From Linepithema humile (lineage: Eukaryota; Arthropoda; Insecta; Hymenoptera; Formicidae): 64,000 bases of DNA. The stretch is taken from assembly GCF_040581485.1 (NCBI RefSeq), contig NC_090129.1, positions 606,501 to 670,500 on the forward strand, written 5' to 3'. A program made the position numbers and the translations under genes. The notes beneath the pieces were generated by a model. It worked only from the letters and a program-made list of their open reading frames with translations. It searched no databases and was not told where the DNA came from. Position 1 is the stretch's first letter. Every line of letters starts with the position of its first letter. Positions 36,603 to 53,821 of this stretch are shown here, piece after piece.

Positions 36603-38721
36603 ATCTGATCTCCGAGGAGGTCTCTCGAATGTTCACAGAGCTGTTAGCGACGTGATGTAAGTATTTCGTAGAAAAATCTCTCGTTTAATCAATCCATCGT
36701 GACTTCAATTTATAAATATTTATCGCGACAGCGGTTGCATGTTTGTGCGGCATTCTGGATATGGTAAAATCTGAAACGTTCGCATTCGGCACGAACCGAG
36801 CGCGTGTTACAATTTCGAATTTACATATTCCTATACAAAGAGTCTGAAAAAAGAACGTCTGAAGGATATCTGATAGATTCTTTTATGGTTACGTCGATCA
36901 GCGTAATCTTTATCTCAGATATCCCGATATTATTTCAATTATTGTGTATCTATTGTCATTGTTTTGATTTATCGCAATAAAGATGTATTCTTTATTTTAG
37001 ATTATCCGATCTTTTCCGCATTTATCTGATGCGCGCATCGAACGCGGCTGACCGCATGAATCTGTCGCAACAGTGCGCATACGTGATGGCCCAATTTGCG
37101 CGCGATGCGCAAGCACGTACCTGGGTACGCGAAAATCAGACGTATACGTACGTATGCACGTACGAGCGGACGGACGGATGGACGGACGAACCGACGGATG
37201 GCTCAGGTCGGAAAAGTCTGGTGCAATGCCTCTAAAAATGTAATAATTTATTTTTATAGAAATCGATACGGCGAGATACTTTATCCGAGCGGCGCGGCGA
37301 TCGATCTCCCTTTTCGCTCTATCTCTTCCCTTTTTTTCCTCTTCCAGGCAAATAAAAGTCGTCTTCCTTCGATCGTCGGCGAATAACATACAATACGTTG
37401 CACGCGCGCGACGCGTAATAACGCTTGTATATAGAACGCACGAATGACAGTCGCGTTATCGTTAAGCGGCAGCTATTTTCTTTTGTGTAATCGATATAAT
37501 AATGTTATATATGCATGGCCTGGTTTCGCGCGCAGGGAGCTCGGGGAAAACGCCTTGGATCGCCTTCGCCGAGGGAGGGTCGACGTGTATTGACGCATAT
37601 GCGGCGGCACGACCGCTCGTTGTCTTTCTTAATTTCAAATCGCACATCTCAGCCGGCTGGATCATGATTGAGAAATGCTTTCCTCCGGTCTGGTGGAGTC
37701 TGTCGAGGCCGCGGGAACGACACACGGGTCCTGGAAAGCCTGTTTCAAACACATCTGTGCGATGTCTGAAATATGGAAATACTCTCTCTCTCACTCTATT
37801 TCTTTCGATCCTGAACGTAATTTTCGTATTTCTAGAAGAATATATATATATGCTATGATATAGGTTTCTCGGATGAAAGGCGTAATAAGACATTATTGCG
37901 TTCAGGTCTCTCGCGATAAAATCCGCAATGTAAATGCCGCGCACGTTCAACTCGCGCGATTATATATAATAAGGACGATGCGAGTGGAAGAAAGAACAAT
38001 ATCGGCTCCGAGCGCGTATGTAAATTATGTAAGACGCGGAAGACAAATATTTAAGTCCGTAATGAAGACGCATCACCGTCGCGCTTCGAGCTGAACGGCG
38101 CGACGAGACGCAGCTTTTATATCCAGGCTCTCGTCCGCGATTTATACGTGTCTAAAGCTGTATCCATTCCCCGTTCCGTACTAACCCACATTGTAAGTAT
38201 TCTTTAAATAAAGAATACTACGAACGCGCGGCTATAGACTTATATCTCCTCTCTCTTTCTTCCCTTTTCCTTTTTATTCACGTCCGACGTCAAAAACATA
38301 CACCTAGTATCCCTACCCTACCTACGATGGAAAGTCGATTTTAACCGGAGATGGAAACAATTTTGGAGAAAATGGTACAATTTCGGCCGATTCGGAGATT
38401 TGATAAAGGATGAAAATGAAGGGACTTGATCAGTGCGAATCGCGCGAATATTGCAAAAAATAGCGCTTATGTCATTTCTCGTTTTTTTTTTCGCGCCGCT
38501 GAGTATTGGGATATATTGCGCAACAAACGCGGAATTCCATTTTCTCTCTTTCTCTATCTTCGTCGGCGACTCCAACCATCCCTTCGCGCAAGGACGCGAG
38601 GAATATCAATTTTTAACGGGCGATAGCGTGACCGTGCGCGAGAGACCGATGCCATTACGGTAAAATTAACATTCTTTACTGCGGCTCTCCTATTAAATTC
38701 TCTACCTCCACCTGCTCGTCT

Positions 38722-38763
38722 TGCCTGCCTGCCTGCCTGGCCTGCCTGCCTGCCTGGCCTGCC
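38722..38763. repeat. TGCC/CCTG tandem repeat
   Basis: Tandem TGCC units arranged in two longer blocks separated by GG, followed by ACCY repeats to about 38810. Confidence 0.9.
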
Positions 38764-39695
38764 GACCCACCCACCTACCTACCTATCTACCTACCCTATC
38801 CACCCTCGAGAAAACCCACCCCCGGTACCGAGAAGAGCGTCCCCCGACTCGACGCCTCCGTTCTCTCTCTCGCTCGCGCCGTTCTCCTCTCTCCTTCGTA
38901 AACGAGATTACCGCGGTCGTGCCGTTTTGCCGTCCCGTTCTATCGCGTGTCGCATTGCGCGTTCCAGCGTGCGCAGGCTCGACGCTCGACGACGATGCGC
39001 GTCGGTGCCGTGCGGTACCGGCATCGTCGTGCACCAACAACGGCGAGAACTTGGCCGAAAGCCGCCCGAGAGCGGCTGGGTGAGCTCGACCTTTCTCGAT
39101 CGGGCTGCAATGCTATATGTCAATGACGACGACTACGTATTAGCCTTTGACGACGCTCGGCGTACCGGCGACGGGACCGCAGCCTCGCGCTCATCGCTTG
39201 GCTCGGCTCGGCGCCTCATCGATTTTCGCCGCGACGCGGCAGCGTTCCCGCGAAGCGTGTCGCGTACAACACGTACAGAGCCCCGCACGCATATGTAACG
39301 TTCATACCATCGTGCTTAGCGCATTACGCATCCGCAGAGCACACGACGGCTATGCGTAAAATACAATCGACCGGCTGTTAGCCGTTCCCACTTCTCGCCC
39401 TCCTTCTCGCCGACCCTTCTCTGCGTTCCTTTTCCTACATGCCGCCTACATCTCTCTTTCGCGGAATGGAATCGTAGGAGCCGCGACGAAGGGAGTGGAA
39501 GAGGTCGCGCGTCGCATCGTCCGTGTCGCGCGAATAATTTTTCTGCATGTGCGCACGCCGCCGCCCGTCGCCGCTAATTAGCCTTATCGACAACACGCCG
39601 GGCGTCCGCCACCGAGCGCGCGTAACCGCCGCGTTTCTGGGATATATCGGTCACGGTCACAACGACGGCGGAACGGTTAACAATTCATCGGACGA

Positions 39696-39740
39696 CACAT
39701 ACACGGACACACATACACACACACACACACACATACATAC
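39696..39740. repeat. (AC)n microsatellite
   Basis: Imperfect AC dinucleotide repeat with ACAT interruptions. Confidence 0.9.
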
Positions 39741-41085
39741 GCGGAGCGAAACGGTGCAAACGCGCAAACAGCGGGGTGTTCCTGGCCGGCTGCGTCGCCG
39801 TGTTCCTGGCCGGAGCGCGCCAGCGATCGATATGCGCCGCGCGCGCTTTTCAGAGAAGAAATTTCGCGTTCCTTGGCAAGCGACCGAGCACGCTTCCGCT
39901 TCGCTCATGCCGCTCGCGAGAGAATACTCTGACGCACCCTTCCCTGCGTATTATGTCGCGCTTCTCTCTGATTGAGGAAAACACACGATTATTTACAGTT
40001 GTCAGCGAATTCGCATCTCGTATGCTGTAGAAGCGCGCAGAAACGCTTCCCCTGCCTTCGCCTTCAACGGAAAATCAATGTCGATAGCGTATCGAAAGAT
40101 AGCATCGCAGATTCAACTAACCCAAAATTACCTCAATTTCCATTCGTATTTTTGTTCTAGAGCTGTCGATCGCGTTTCTCATAATCAATTCCGCCTGGAT
40201 ATAGTGTCATCGAGAGAGCTGCAGCTGAAACGCGTTGTAGCGATGTGCTGTCGCAGTCTTACACCTGTCGCCGATAATTTCTCTTTTCCTCCGAATGACG
40301 TTTCTGGAAAACCGACTTCCTAGCAGACTCGTGACGCATCACGCTTTTTTCTCTCCGTCGCAGGTGATATATCTACAATTATGTTCGAACTGGAAACAAA
40401 GCGTGCGACCGGCCGGCTTCGGCGAGTCGCGTGCTCTGAATTATTCACAGCGCGCGCGGTACACATGACTTGCGTAGCCATCTCGCTATTAACCACCTTT
40501 GTAAAAAATTTTAGGTCCTCACTGGGTCAGCCGGCCAGCCGATCGGATGATATATACGTATGGATATTCACGCCGGCCAATAAAATAAATAAGCAAACGC
40601 GGAATAACGATTTCACGGATATTTATACGATTTACGACGAGCGTCGATGAGCCGTGGACGAGCCACCCTTTTATCCGTTATCGAACAATCATGCCGATAA
40701 TGATAACAAATTCGTTGAGTACAATTTGGATGAGATTAAGCTAGATTTAGATATCGATATAATTTTGATAATAGGCACTTTGAAATCATTTCTTTCCTAA
40801 TAAGAAGCCCACTGTAAAGTTCAGTTTCTCGAATATAATATTATAAAGCGATTTCAGTGAAATTAACGCCGTGGCATTGCTTCAATGAGCATGTAGACGC
40901 ATTGATAATTTGGTAATTGATAGGCAGAACTTTTGATAATTCTAATTTTTCACAGAACGCTTTATCGCAATCACGTATACATACGTGTTGAACGCAATGC
41001 AGAACTTTGAAGAATATAATCTATATGATGATTCTCGAAGTGGAGCACGCGGCGAATACGAGCAAGCGAGCGAGAAGCAACGAGA

Positions 41086-41160
41086 CTGAAAGAGAAGCAG
41101 AGAGAGAGAGAGAGAGAGAGAAAGAGGGGGGGAGACAGAGAGAAAGAGAGAGAGAAGAGA
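41086..41160. repeat. (GA)n purine tract
   Basis: Long GA-rich run on the + strand with a G8 interruption. A second (GA)n run lies at 41457-41482. Such purine tracts near a strong promoter could bind GAGA-type factors (inference). Confidence 0.85.
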
Positions 41161-43261
41161 GTCAAGGAGCCTCCCGCGTATTCTCCCCTTATCTTTATAG
41201 ATGCTGTGCAGAAAATAAGGTGAGTTTTATCAATAAACAATCATTTATCGTTCCAAAGACTTATTGTTGGAATGTAATCGTTTCTAATCTGTAACTATCA
41301 GCGTGATCATACGTTATCTGACACCGCTGTCAAATTGCCGCACTGACACACATACCGGGAAAGTGGAAATAGTATATAGGCAAAGCGACGGTAGAAGGAG
41401 AAGGAGGCAAAGGGAGAGGAAGGAGCGAAACGAGCGCCGAGAGAGCAACCGTGAGCTAGAGAGAGAGAGAGAGAGAGAGAGAACGTAAAGGAGGGAAAAA
41501 CAGGGGAGGAACAGAGAGGTGGGGAAGGAAAGGTAATGGGAGAAAGGCAAGAGAAGCCTGGGAAAGGGGTGCGGAGGACAAGGGCGACGACGACTATGAC
41601 GACGACGACGGTACGGCCGGGTACGATAAATTTTCACGCTTTACACCCGCCTGTAAATTTCTCGAGAAGGTGGAGATCCGTGAGCTAGAGCGCTCACCGA
41701 TGAAATTGATCAAAATCAATACTTGGGGGAGAGAGAGAGAAAAACGTACAAAAATTACAGTTCTCTCTCTTTCCCCGCCTAGTCTCGAGTAGATCCAATT
41801 TGTGTCGTCTACGAAAGCGATAAGGTTTTCTCTATGGTGCGATCTGTCGCTAAAAGACCCTTATTTTATAAAAAAAAAAAATGAAAAAGAAAGAGTAAAG
41901 AAAGAATGAATCGATAAGAGTGACACCAAGATACCGCGGGTTAGTTTATATGAAATATGCGGCAAATCTACGTGAAAAGATATCGGTCCGTGCTTGTGTC
42001 TTCTACGTGAGATTGAATTACAGGTTTGGTGTTCACCCTATCGTCGTGTGTCGTGTTGCCGTTTTCATAACGACGCGATGGCATGCCACGTCTTGCGAGG
42101 GAAAGGGGGTGCGAGAAGTTGGTAAGGTCAACCGTCATTGCGGCGAGGTCGATGATGAGCGCGAGCAAACGCACCGGGAGGCACGAAGTACGCGGAAATC
42201 GGTGAGGAGAATCGGCGAGGAGAATCGGCGGCAAGCGGGAAAGAAAGTCCGCGGGCAATTCGGGGGTGCAGGAAAAGAGAGAGAGAGGATGGGAAGGGGA
42301 TCGGAGCAGGAACGATCGAGGAGGGAAACAACGAGTTACGAAGGAAGGGAGTCGTGAAAACCGACGGGGCCAGAAAAGAAGGGATGGGTGGGACGGAGGG
42401 GACCGAACGCATAGCCGAAAAACGCGTCCATCGCATTCGGTCTTCTCACAGGCAGGGAAGCCCGGCTTTGACCCGGTAGCCGGCGCGACACGGCACAGTC
42501 CGCGCGACTGCCTGACGCATTGCAGGTGCGCGCCGGCCAATCAGAGTGCCCGCTTAGTTCGCCCGGACTCGTCCTGTAAACACGACCGCACCCACCCCGC
42601 CGTGTAAAACGGATTTGTTACGGGGCGGTCGCTGGTACGCCGAACCAGCCGGCTCTGCTCGTCGGCCGCGCGGCCACGTCGCCGTGTGTCTCGCCTCGAC
42701 GCATCATTCTCTTCTTTCTTCTCTCTCTCTGTCTCCCTTTCGCTCACTCGCGTCGTTTGCGCGATTAAAAACCGCCACGGGCCTTTTTTTCCGCACCTTT
42801 CGGCAACGCAGGAAAGCCGCGCGCGCGGTCTAGCTTGCAGCCGCGTAGGCGGCCGGCGCGTCGCGGCCGTCGCGCGCACATCCCCTTCACCCTTCCCGTT
42901 CAACGGCGCGCGCCGATTGGCCGGCGCGCTGCCCGTAAGGGGACGGCGTAGTGATATCTGGGCTGCGAGACCAGCGACGGCCCCACGGAGAGCCTCGCAG
43001 ACCGAGAAAGACACGGCAGACTCCATTGCTGTCCCGAGTGCGTTTCTCGTCGGACTTGGTGTCGCCCGTTACTGCGTGTCCGCGCGCTCGTGTACAAGTT
43101 ATTCTCTTTGGTACGAACGACGAATCTTCACGACCGATCGACCTACCGACCGGGCCGGAGGTTGTGAATAAATACACTCTTGTTGTCCAGTGTGCGGGTA
43201 CGCGGGTGTTCGCGGAGCCGAGCCTTCTCGTGCGTGACCGAGACGTGAGAAAAGGGCCACA

Positions 43262-47407
<4,146 letters not shown>

Positions 47408-48476
47408 ATGCAACCTGTGTAACGGAAGAACTTGCGACTGGTGGTGTTGACGTATTAAATAAATCAAGAAACAGAGAAAAAACATATGTAACAAAAAGAG
47501 AATCAACCAGAAAGTGATCTTGTATCAGGATACGAAGATGTCTATAAAAGCGCGAAGAGTCAACGTCCGATACCGCGTTAAAATCATCGTTTAACGATAA
47601 GTAATACAGGGCAATTAATTGTTTAATTAAAGAGTTATACCACTAAAAATCATTATCTCTCAAAAAAAAACACGAATATTTACGCAACACAGTAATACCG
47701 ATACACATACGAACACAATACACTCGAAGAGTATACACACGCATTAACATATTCACTCGGATGTCTTATTTCCATCGGAAAAAAAAACACAAATTTGGAA
47801 GTGAGATAACGCGAAGACACAATTGCGCGCGCATGTGCACCAACGACAAAAAAAAAGTGCATTTTCCACTTTCCTCTCTTTCTCGACTGCCCCCCCTATC
47901 CCCTCTTCTTGTCGCGTTCTTCGTTCACCACTCCCTTCTTCCTCTCGTCACCCGATCTCCTTCGTCTCCCCGAAAAGTTTTTTCATGAGGAAAGGCATGT
48001 CGAAGAATTGTAATTTCTCTTTGCGAAGGGAGAGGAAATGTGTGTGTTAGGGGACAAAGTATAAATCCGATGTAAGATAATATTAAAAGCAGCAAAGTTT
48101 TATTTGCCAATCGAGAGAGAGATTCATCGTGAATTCCTTCGTTCATTTTTTTAATAAACGAGATACGTGTATAGTGAATGATGACATTAGGGTATGTAGC
48201 TGCTAAATAGATGATGTCTCTACCATTAAAATGCATGCACATGTACAAATGTTTGTTTGTCTCTGTGAGAGAGAATTCGGCCTGGACCGATCATTTTCCA
48301 GACAAAGAGAGAGCGAGAGAGTATAAATACGATGCGCTTCGGCCTCTGGGTTATTGACGACTTCAAATGCAACAGCTATACTGGACCCCTCGATGCCTCA
48401 AATGAATAACTTAATTTATATAAGTAATGAGCGAGAAAATTTATAAAAAAAGAAATACGGAGCGAAAGAAGGAAAG

Positions 48477-48525
48477 AGAGATGAGACGAGATGAGACGAG
48501 ATGAGATGAGATGAGATAGAGATAA
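48477..48525. repeat. GAGATGAGAC / GAGAT tandem repeat
   Basis: Short tandem repeat of AGATGAGACG then GAGAT units, within the inferred calmodulin 3' UTR. Confidence 0.85.
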
Positions 48526-49274
48526 GAAAGAATTGGAGGAGGAGCCTCGAGGAGCTCAGATCTAGTGCTTTCGCGCGTGTCGCGTCTCGCGGAACGGAAT
48601 AGGAGATCGGTCGCGCGGTTAACGTCACGGGAATGCGAACGAGTCGCGACGCGATCGTTGGAAAGCTCCAGGATCCGAAGTCTCGACATTCCTATTTGAA
48701 AAAAATATCTCTTCCTTGCGCTTTCAACCGACATCATTCAAGCCTCTCGTGTCCGTACACACGGGACTCACACGTACACGTACGTTTTACGCGAGAAACT
48801 ATACACACGAAAGATTTACACACAGCAAAAAAAATATAAGAGAAACACTATAATACTATATTCACGAAGTGCGTTTTGCCTCCAGTTCCATTTTAATCTC
48901 CTATTTGTAAACTTGCCTTCCACTCGGGAAAGTCTTACATACATGCGCGCAAAAAAAAGAAATCCAAAAAAAAAAAGAGAGAGAGAAAACGACGTCGACA
49001 CCACTTTTGTTGATATGTATAAATTCACGGAGATAAATAAAATAGGGATGGGGGATTAAAGGAAGTAAAGGCCACATTGAGAGATCGGTGCATTACTTTT
49101 CTTCGCCCAGGGGTGCGTGCCAGTCTCGTAAAAAGCGGAGCCAACCAGATCGGAGAAACTGGTGTGATTTTGTGCGATCCGTACGATATAATGTTACTTA
49201 AGAACTCGAGAGCAAAGAACATAAATGCCGTACAGCGTAAAAAACATCATGCGTGTCGGTGGTTCAAGTCATAA

Positions 49275-49285
49275 TATACATGTAA

Positions 49286-49316
<31 letters not shown>
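49275..49316. repeat. (AT)n microsatellite
   Basis: TATA dinucleotide run in the inferred calmodulin 3' UTR. Confidence 0.88.
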
Positions 49317-49324
<8 letters not shown>

Positions 49325-50696
49325 TTACGAAGAAATTAAGAAAAAAAAGATGAAAGAGATAACTCCTCCACAGTCCTTTATTATTTAATATTGAAGTGAA
49401 CAAAATGAGAAGTACTTGTATTTCTGGTGACCTAGATCGCATTGATCATTAAACGATAAAAAAAAAAAGATTTAAAAAAGGAAAAAAAAAGATAAAAAGA
49501 CAAAATAAATGTATCCTCATTTTTAGGTCACAGCTACTCAATTCGTTTCCTTCATTAACCAATGGACCTCTCGTTTCAGCAACCATCTCTTTTTTGTGTT
49601 CGATGGCATCTAGATACTTTGCTATGAGAATATTTCATTGTGTCTCTGTGAACAGGATCCACTTTACATATCTCTAACTTTTCTCGCTACCCTCGGAAAA
49701 AACTTTTGAGAAAATTAGATATAGGTTACAAGAAAGTACGGTATTACTTATAATTAGGAACTCGCTCCGCGTTATTAAATATCCGAAAAAAAGAGATGAA
49801 AAAAAAGCACACATTGGGTCTACTTGTGAACTGTAGTATTCTGTGTCGAGATATATTTCCACTTACACTTTATTAAGAATGAGAAAGATTGTCAATACAC
49901 ACTCGTTTTTTTGTAAAAGTGGTCGTTAGTATTCGACAGGCATCTGTATCTAAATGCTTCCAAATCCGCTTCGTTTCATCGAACACCGATACCTAGCGAT
50001 TAAGTCTCTTACGTTACAAAGACTCTATTCCAGTATTTAATATAATAGTAATTTTATATATCCGTATCGCAAAATCTATTTATTGAAAGAATTTTCGCGC
50101 GCCGAGGATAGAGAGATAGAGAAAATACGGCGCATGGAAGCTCTTGTTGTGAACGTTAACATCGAGGCAATGCCAAATCTTTACCGAATACTATTGAAGC
50201 GTTAGCTCTTCTAATATTTAATTTAGCGTCCCCTCGATCTTTGTTATTGAAATACACGTTGTTGTTCTTAAAAAAAAAAAAAAGATATCGTTTATACCAT
50301 ATTTGCTTGCTTGCGCAGGTACCAAGACACATCCTGCTTCTATATCGAACGTTGTATTTATTTCAATGTGTACATACGAACGTAAAATCGATCGACGAAG
50401 TGAGTTTTCGTTCGTTCGTTATATTAATTGTACTTCTTAAAGCAATCAAGTTCGTTGTGACATAAACAAGGAGACGTTGTATGTTGCAAGATGAGGAAAT
50501 ATTTTTATCGAATTTACTTCGAGCACAGACTCGGTGTCCTATATTTCTTTCTTTTTTTTTTTATTATTTTGAACGATTACAGCCGTTCGATTAATGCTTC
50601 TTGATTTCTCAGACTCTAATTCGAACATTGTTTCTAGTGTATGTAAGTATATTCTCTGCCGTATCTCAAAGGCGTTCTTCACTTCTTGTCGTACAT

Positions 50697-50702
50697 AATA
50701 AA
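50697..50702 (+). terminator. Poly(A) signal AATAAA, calmodulin distal
   Basis: Canonical hexamer about 3.3 kb after the calmodulin stop. The DNA from here to 51114 is AT-rich and holds the GILT-like 3' end on the other strand. Confidence 0.5.
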
Positions 50703-51114
50703 GCGGCACAGTTTGTATAAAGTGTTGATATTAAGTTAATAAATTGTTCCTATATACTTATATGGGAGCAAACTGGTGTTTATCTATAATACAAGCGATT
50801 TTATCTCCCCGAAATAAATAATGACGGTTTAGAATAGTTAGTGAACGCGAATGAAACAGCTACGGGATATTATAGCGCTCTTGCACAGCGTTTCGTTGGA
50901 GTTTCACATGAATTCCACAGCTCTTATTTTATGTGTTTATGTCTAGCGATAGATTTGTATGCGTCAAAAACTTAACAGAAATAGGATATCTTTTTTTTTT
51001 AAAAATACTATATTTTTTGTACATATTTTTTTTAAACTCATCACGTAACACAATAACAAGATTGATTCGATGATTATGCAGATATGTTTTGCTGACATTG
51101 CACCAGGTGTACTC

Positions 51115-53088
51115 TCACAATCCGCATTCTTTTGGTATAACTTTGAAGTGCTCGCACACCGCCATCTGCAAGTGTTTCAGTATTTTTGTCTGATACATGG
51201 AACTCTGAAAGCAGCACGTATTTTTCGGTAAATTCAGCGTATCGTCGCATTTATTTTTTATTTAGCCGATTACGAAACTCACCTTGTTGAGGGTAACTGT
51301 TGGTATAAAATACACTTGTGGCACAAGCGAGTACGTCATCTGCCCATACTTGGCCAAGAGTTCCTTTCCCCTTTGCGTGTTCGAACATTTCTTGATAGAC
51401 TCCAGATTCACGGTTATGCGCTCGGCACAGGTATTCATTATCCCTACCGGATCAATGTTATTCTCGATCATGCAGGTCACAAATTGTAGTCGTATCGATG
51501 GGTCCTCGATGACATCGATGGAACATGCGTGTATGATATTCGCCTTACACTCGATCGGTCCGTGCTGACACTTGAATACGTACCCATCGTTTGTTTTCCT
51601 CATCTGAAATCAAACGTGTATTTTAATAAACAAGTGATTTATTTAATTATTTGCAATATACATATTTATTCATTTATATTAATTTATTTAACTCGTAACA
51701 GTGGTAATAGTAATAGGGAATAATTTTGAGTTGCAGCAAACTTTTCTTACCCCGCCCTTTCCAAACGGTATCAATTCAATTTCCACATTCGCCGAAAGTG
51801 TTCGGTACATCGGTCCTAATTGCCGTATAATAAAACTACGCGAATCCGGGCATAGTGCTTCGTAATACACGGCCACGTGTACTTTCTCTCGGACCGAATC
51901 ATTCTTCTGACTCAACGCTGTCTCCGCTTGTCCATCTACGTGAAATTTTGCAACATATTCAGAAAATATTTAAGATTCTGCTTAACAAGCGATAGGATAT
52001 GTGGATAGAAGAGACGAAGGTGTGAAATATCAAAATATACATTCAGCATTAATGCTTACTTTAAACATATGTAGTATTTTTGTCGTAGTATTTTTAAATG
52101 CCTTAAACTTTTTATAATTAATTTTTAATATTATTGAAAATTTTATTATTTGTTCTTATCTGTTAAAACTTCTATTTTTTGCAAGATACACTTTCAGAAA
52201 GTCGTAATCTGTGAATTGTCTCTTATCTCGTTGAACATTGATAAATGACAGTCCATTTTTTATTACGTGAACGGTGTAATTATTGTATATATACCTAACC
52301 CACTTTTTGCAGCGTCACGTTTTTATTATATTTTTTTCCCATATAAATCTCGTACATGAAGATCGTAGATTGTGGAATTAACTATTGCGATCTAACAAAC
52401 GTTAATTTAAATTGTAACTAATCACAGCTTGAATCTTAACAAACTGACAATATTTATTCGACGAATATTGAATGAAGATGAGTCCCTTACAAGTATTACA
52501 CGTATTACAAGTATTAAACAACTATTTTTTCTAACAGCAATTTACAGAATGGAAATTTATGAAATATAGCTCAAAAAATCTGTCTACAATTAACTACTTT
52601 TAACTACTTTCAACTACAATTAACAATTTTTCAAATTAAAAGACATCACCATTACATTCAATATATCGAACGGAGATCAAACCCGACATGAAGCCATTAC
52701 AAATGTCAAACACAATTATCTTCTTCGAACGACAATTTATATAACAATATGTGAGAAGGAAATACGATTTTTTAAATATAAATTTTTAATTACCGACTTC
52801 TTCGAGATTGATAAACAACATTTAATAGCATTATCATTGTCTATTACGAGTACTGCTGTCAAAATCAATATACAAAAGCTGTATGAAGAGTGTGTGCGGT
52901 CAGCCTTTGCAGCGATAAGTGCAGCGCGAAATATATATAGCGACGGGTGTATGCGGCGCTCGCGTGTGCAAGAGCCTCTTACCTTGCGTGGCGGCGCCGT
53001 CTTCTAGGAATGCCAGCCAGATCTTTGAAGTCTGCCAGAGCAGCAGACCGACGACGAGGATGATTACGAGTCGCCTCCCTAACCCCAT
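51115..53088 (-). CDS. GILT-like gamma-interferon-inducible lysosomal thiol reductase
   Basis: GILT proteins reduce disulfides in the endolysosome; insect members are linked to immunity. Four exons: 52983-53088, 51751-51935, 51283-51603 and 51115-51204, giving 233 aa in frame. Residues about 7-28 are a hydrophobic signal or signal-anchor segment (LVIILVVGLLLW). The thioredoxin-like site is LCPDS at residues 63-67: the first Cys is kept (C64) but the CXXC second Cys is Ser (S67), a change I recall from other insect GILTs. The GILT signature CQHGPIECKANIIHAC is intact at 109-124. Further cysteines follow (CMIEN, CAERI, CSNTQ, VCEH), and the protein ends KECGL. Intron 1 (51936-52982) is about 1 kb and AT-rich. 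The neighbour POLR1C is on the same strand, 0.7 kb upstream. Confidence 0.9.
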
Positions 53089-53821
53089 CGTCCCAGCTGC
53101 TGTCACAATAAGAGGCGCGCGCGACTGTCGCTCGCGCGGCGGTAGCAGCGGCCTCGTTAAAGCGTGGAGCTGACGCAACGAGTCCTAATGTCAAACACGG
53201 CGACATAACATGGACATGAACGCAACGATGCGTGTGCTCACCCAACGGCAACCGATGTTGTGTCAACCGGTCGATCGCAGTTACGCGGTTCTACGACACG
53301 TTATGCGTCTTTTTAACGGGATTATGGCTGCGCCGTGATGTTTTTTTCCTCCCGTTATCGTACGCCACGTAATGCTCGCACAATCCATGTATGAAGTCTG
53401 TTCTTTCCAGCAGCTCTTTCTTTCGACTTTTTCTCTTTTTCCCCAGTGACTAAATATATACTTATTTTATCTTAAATGTAGAAACCTGAGGCGTATCGAA
53501 GTTGCACTTAAGAAAGGAGCAATGTCATAACTCATTGTCATAACCCCCTTGTGATTTACCCAAAACACAGAATAAAGTTTTGATTTATGCTGATGAATAA
53601 ACTAAATGTGTGCGTATGTGTGACGCAACACACTAATCATAAAAATTTTAATGATTTAAAAATGCTTACATTATGCCTATTCTGTTTTTTATTAATAATC
53701 TATATCTATTATTTTCTTTCATCTAAATATAAAATGATTTTTTAGGATTTTTAGGAATATACGCGAAATTGGAGAAATTCATTAAGAAGTTTATTTTATT
53801 TTAAATTTATTTAGCTCAAAT
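53089..53821. other. Intergenic: GILT-like promoter and POLR1C 3' UTR
   Basis: The first 250 bases next to the GILT-like start are GC-rich with CpGs (promoter/5' UTR). The rest is AT-rich, ending with a minus-strand poly(A) signal for POLR1C (TTTATT at 53790-53795). Nothing else is seen. Confidence 0.5.

Larger units (their letters stand above)
36603..43261. other. Gene-free, CpG-rich block upstream of calmodulin
   Basis: 6.7 kb with no recognisable protein. From about 37000 the DNA becomes markedly richer in G+C and CpG than its surroundings and contains many simple repeats. Its long ORFs on both strands have low-complexity Arg/Ser/Pro-rich translations typical of CpG-rich non-coding DNA. 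The last several hundred bases (about 42500-43261) are the most GC-rich and should be the calmodulin promoter and 5' UTR. Alternative 5' exons or a non-coding transcript cannot be excluded. Confidence 0.55.
47408..50702 (+). other. Cam: Calmodulin 3' UTR (inferred extent)
   Basis: 3.3 kb after the calmodulin stop with no convincing ORF. AATAAA hexamers occur several times: near 47457, near 48152, near 49036, and at 50697-50702, the last being the most canonical context. Long alternative 3' UTRs are usual for insect calmodulin genes; the true ends need transcript data. It contains a GAGATGAGAC repeat (48477-48525) and an (AT)n run (about 49275-49315). Confidence 0.5.

Noticed and set aside
37029..42607. 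Many ORFs of 60-190 aa in the CpG-rich block
   Set aside because: Overlapping on both strands and several frames, Arg/Ser/Pro-rich or repeat-derived. The low stop frequency is explained by high G+C.
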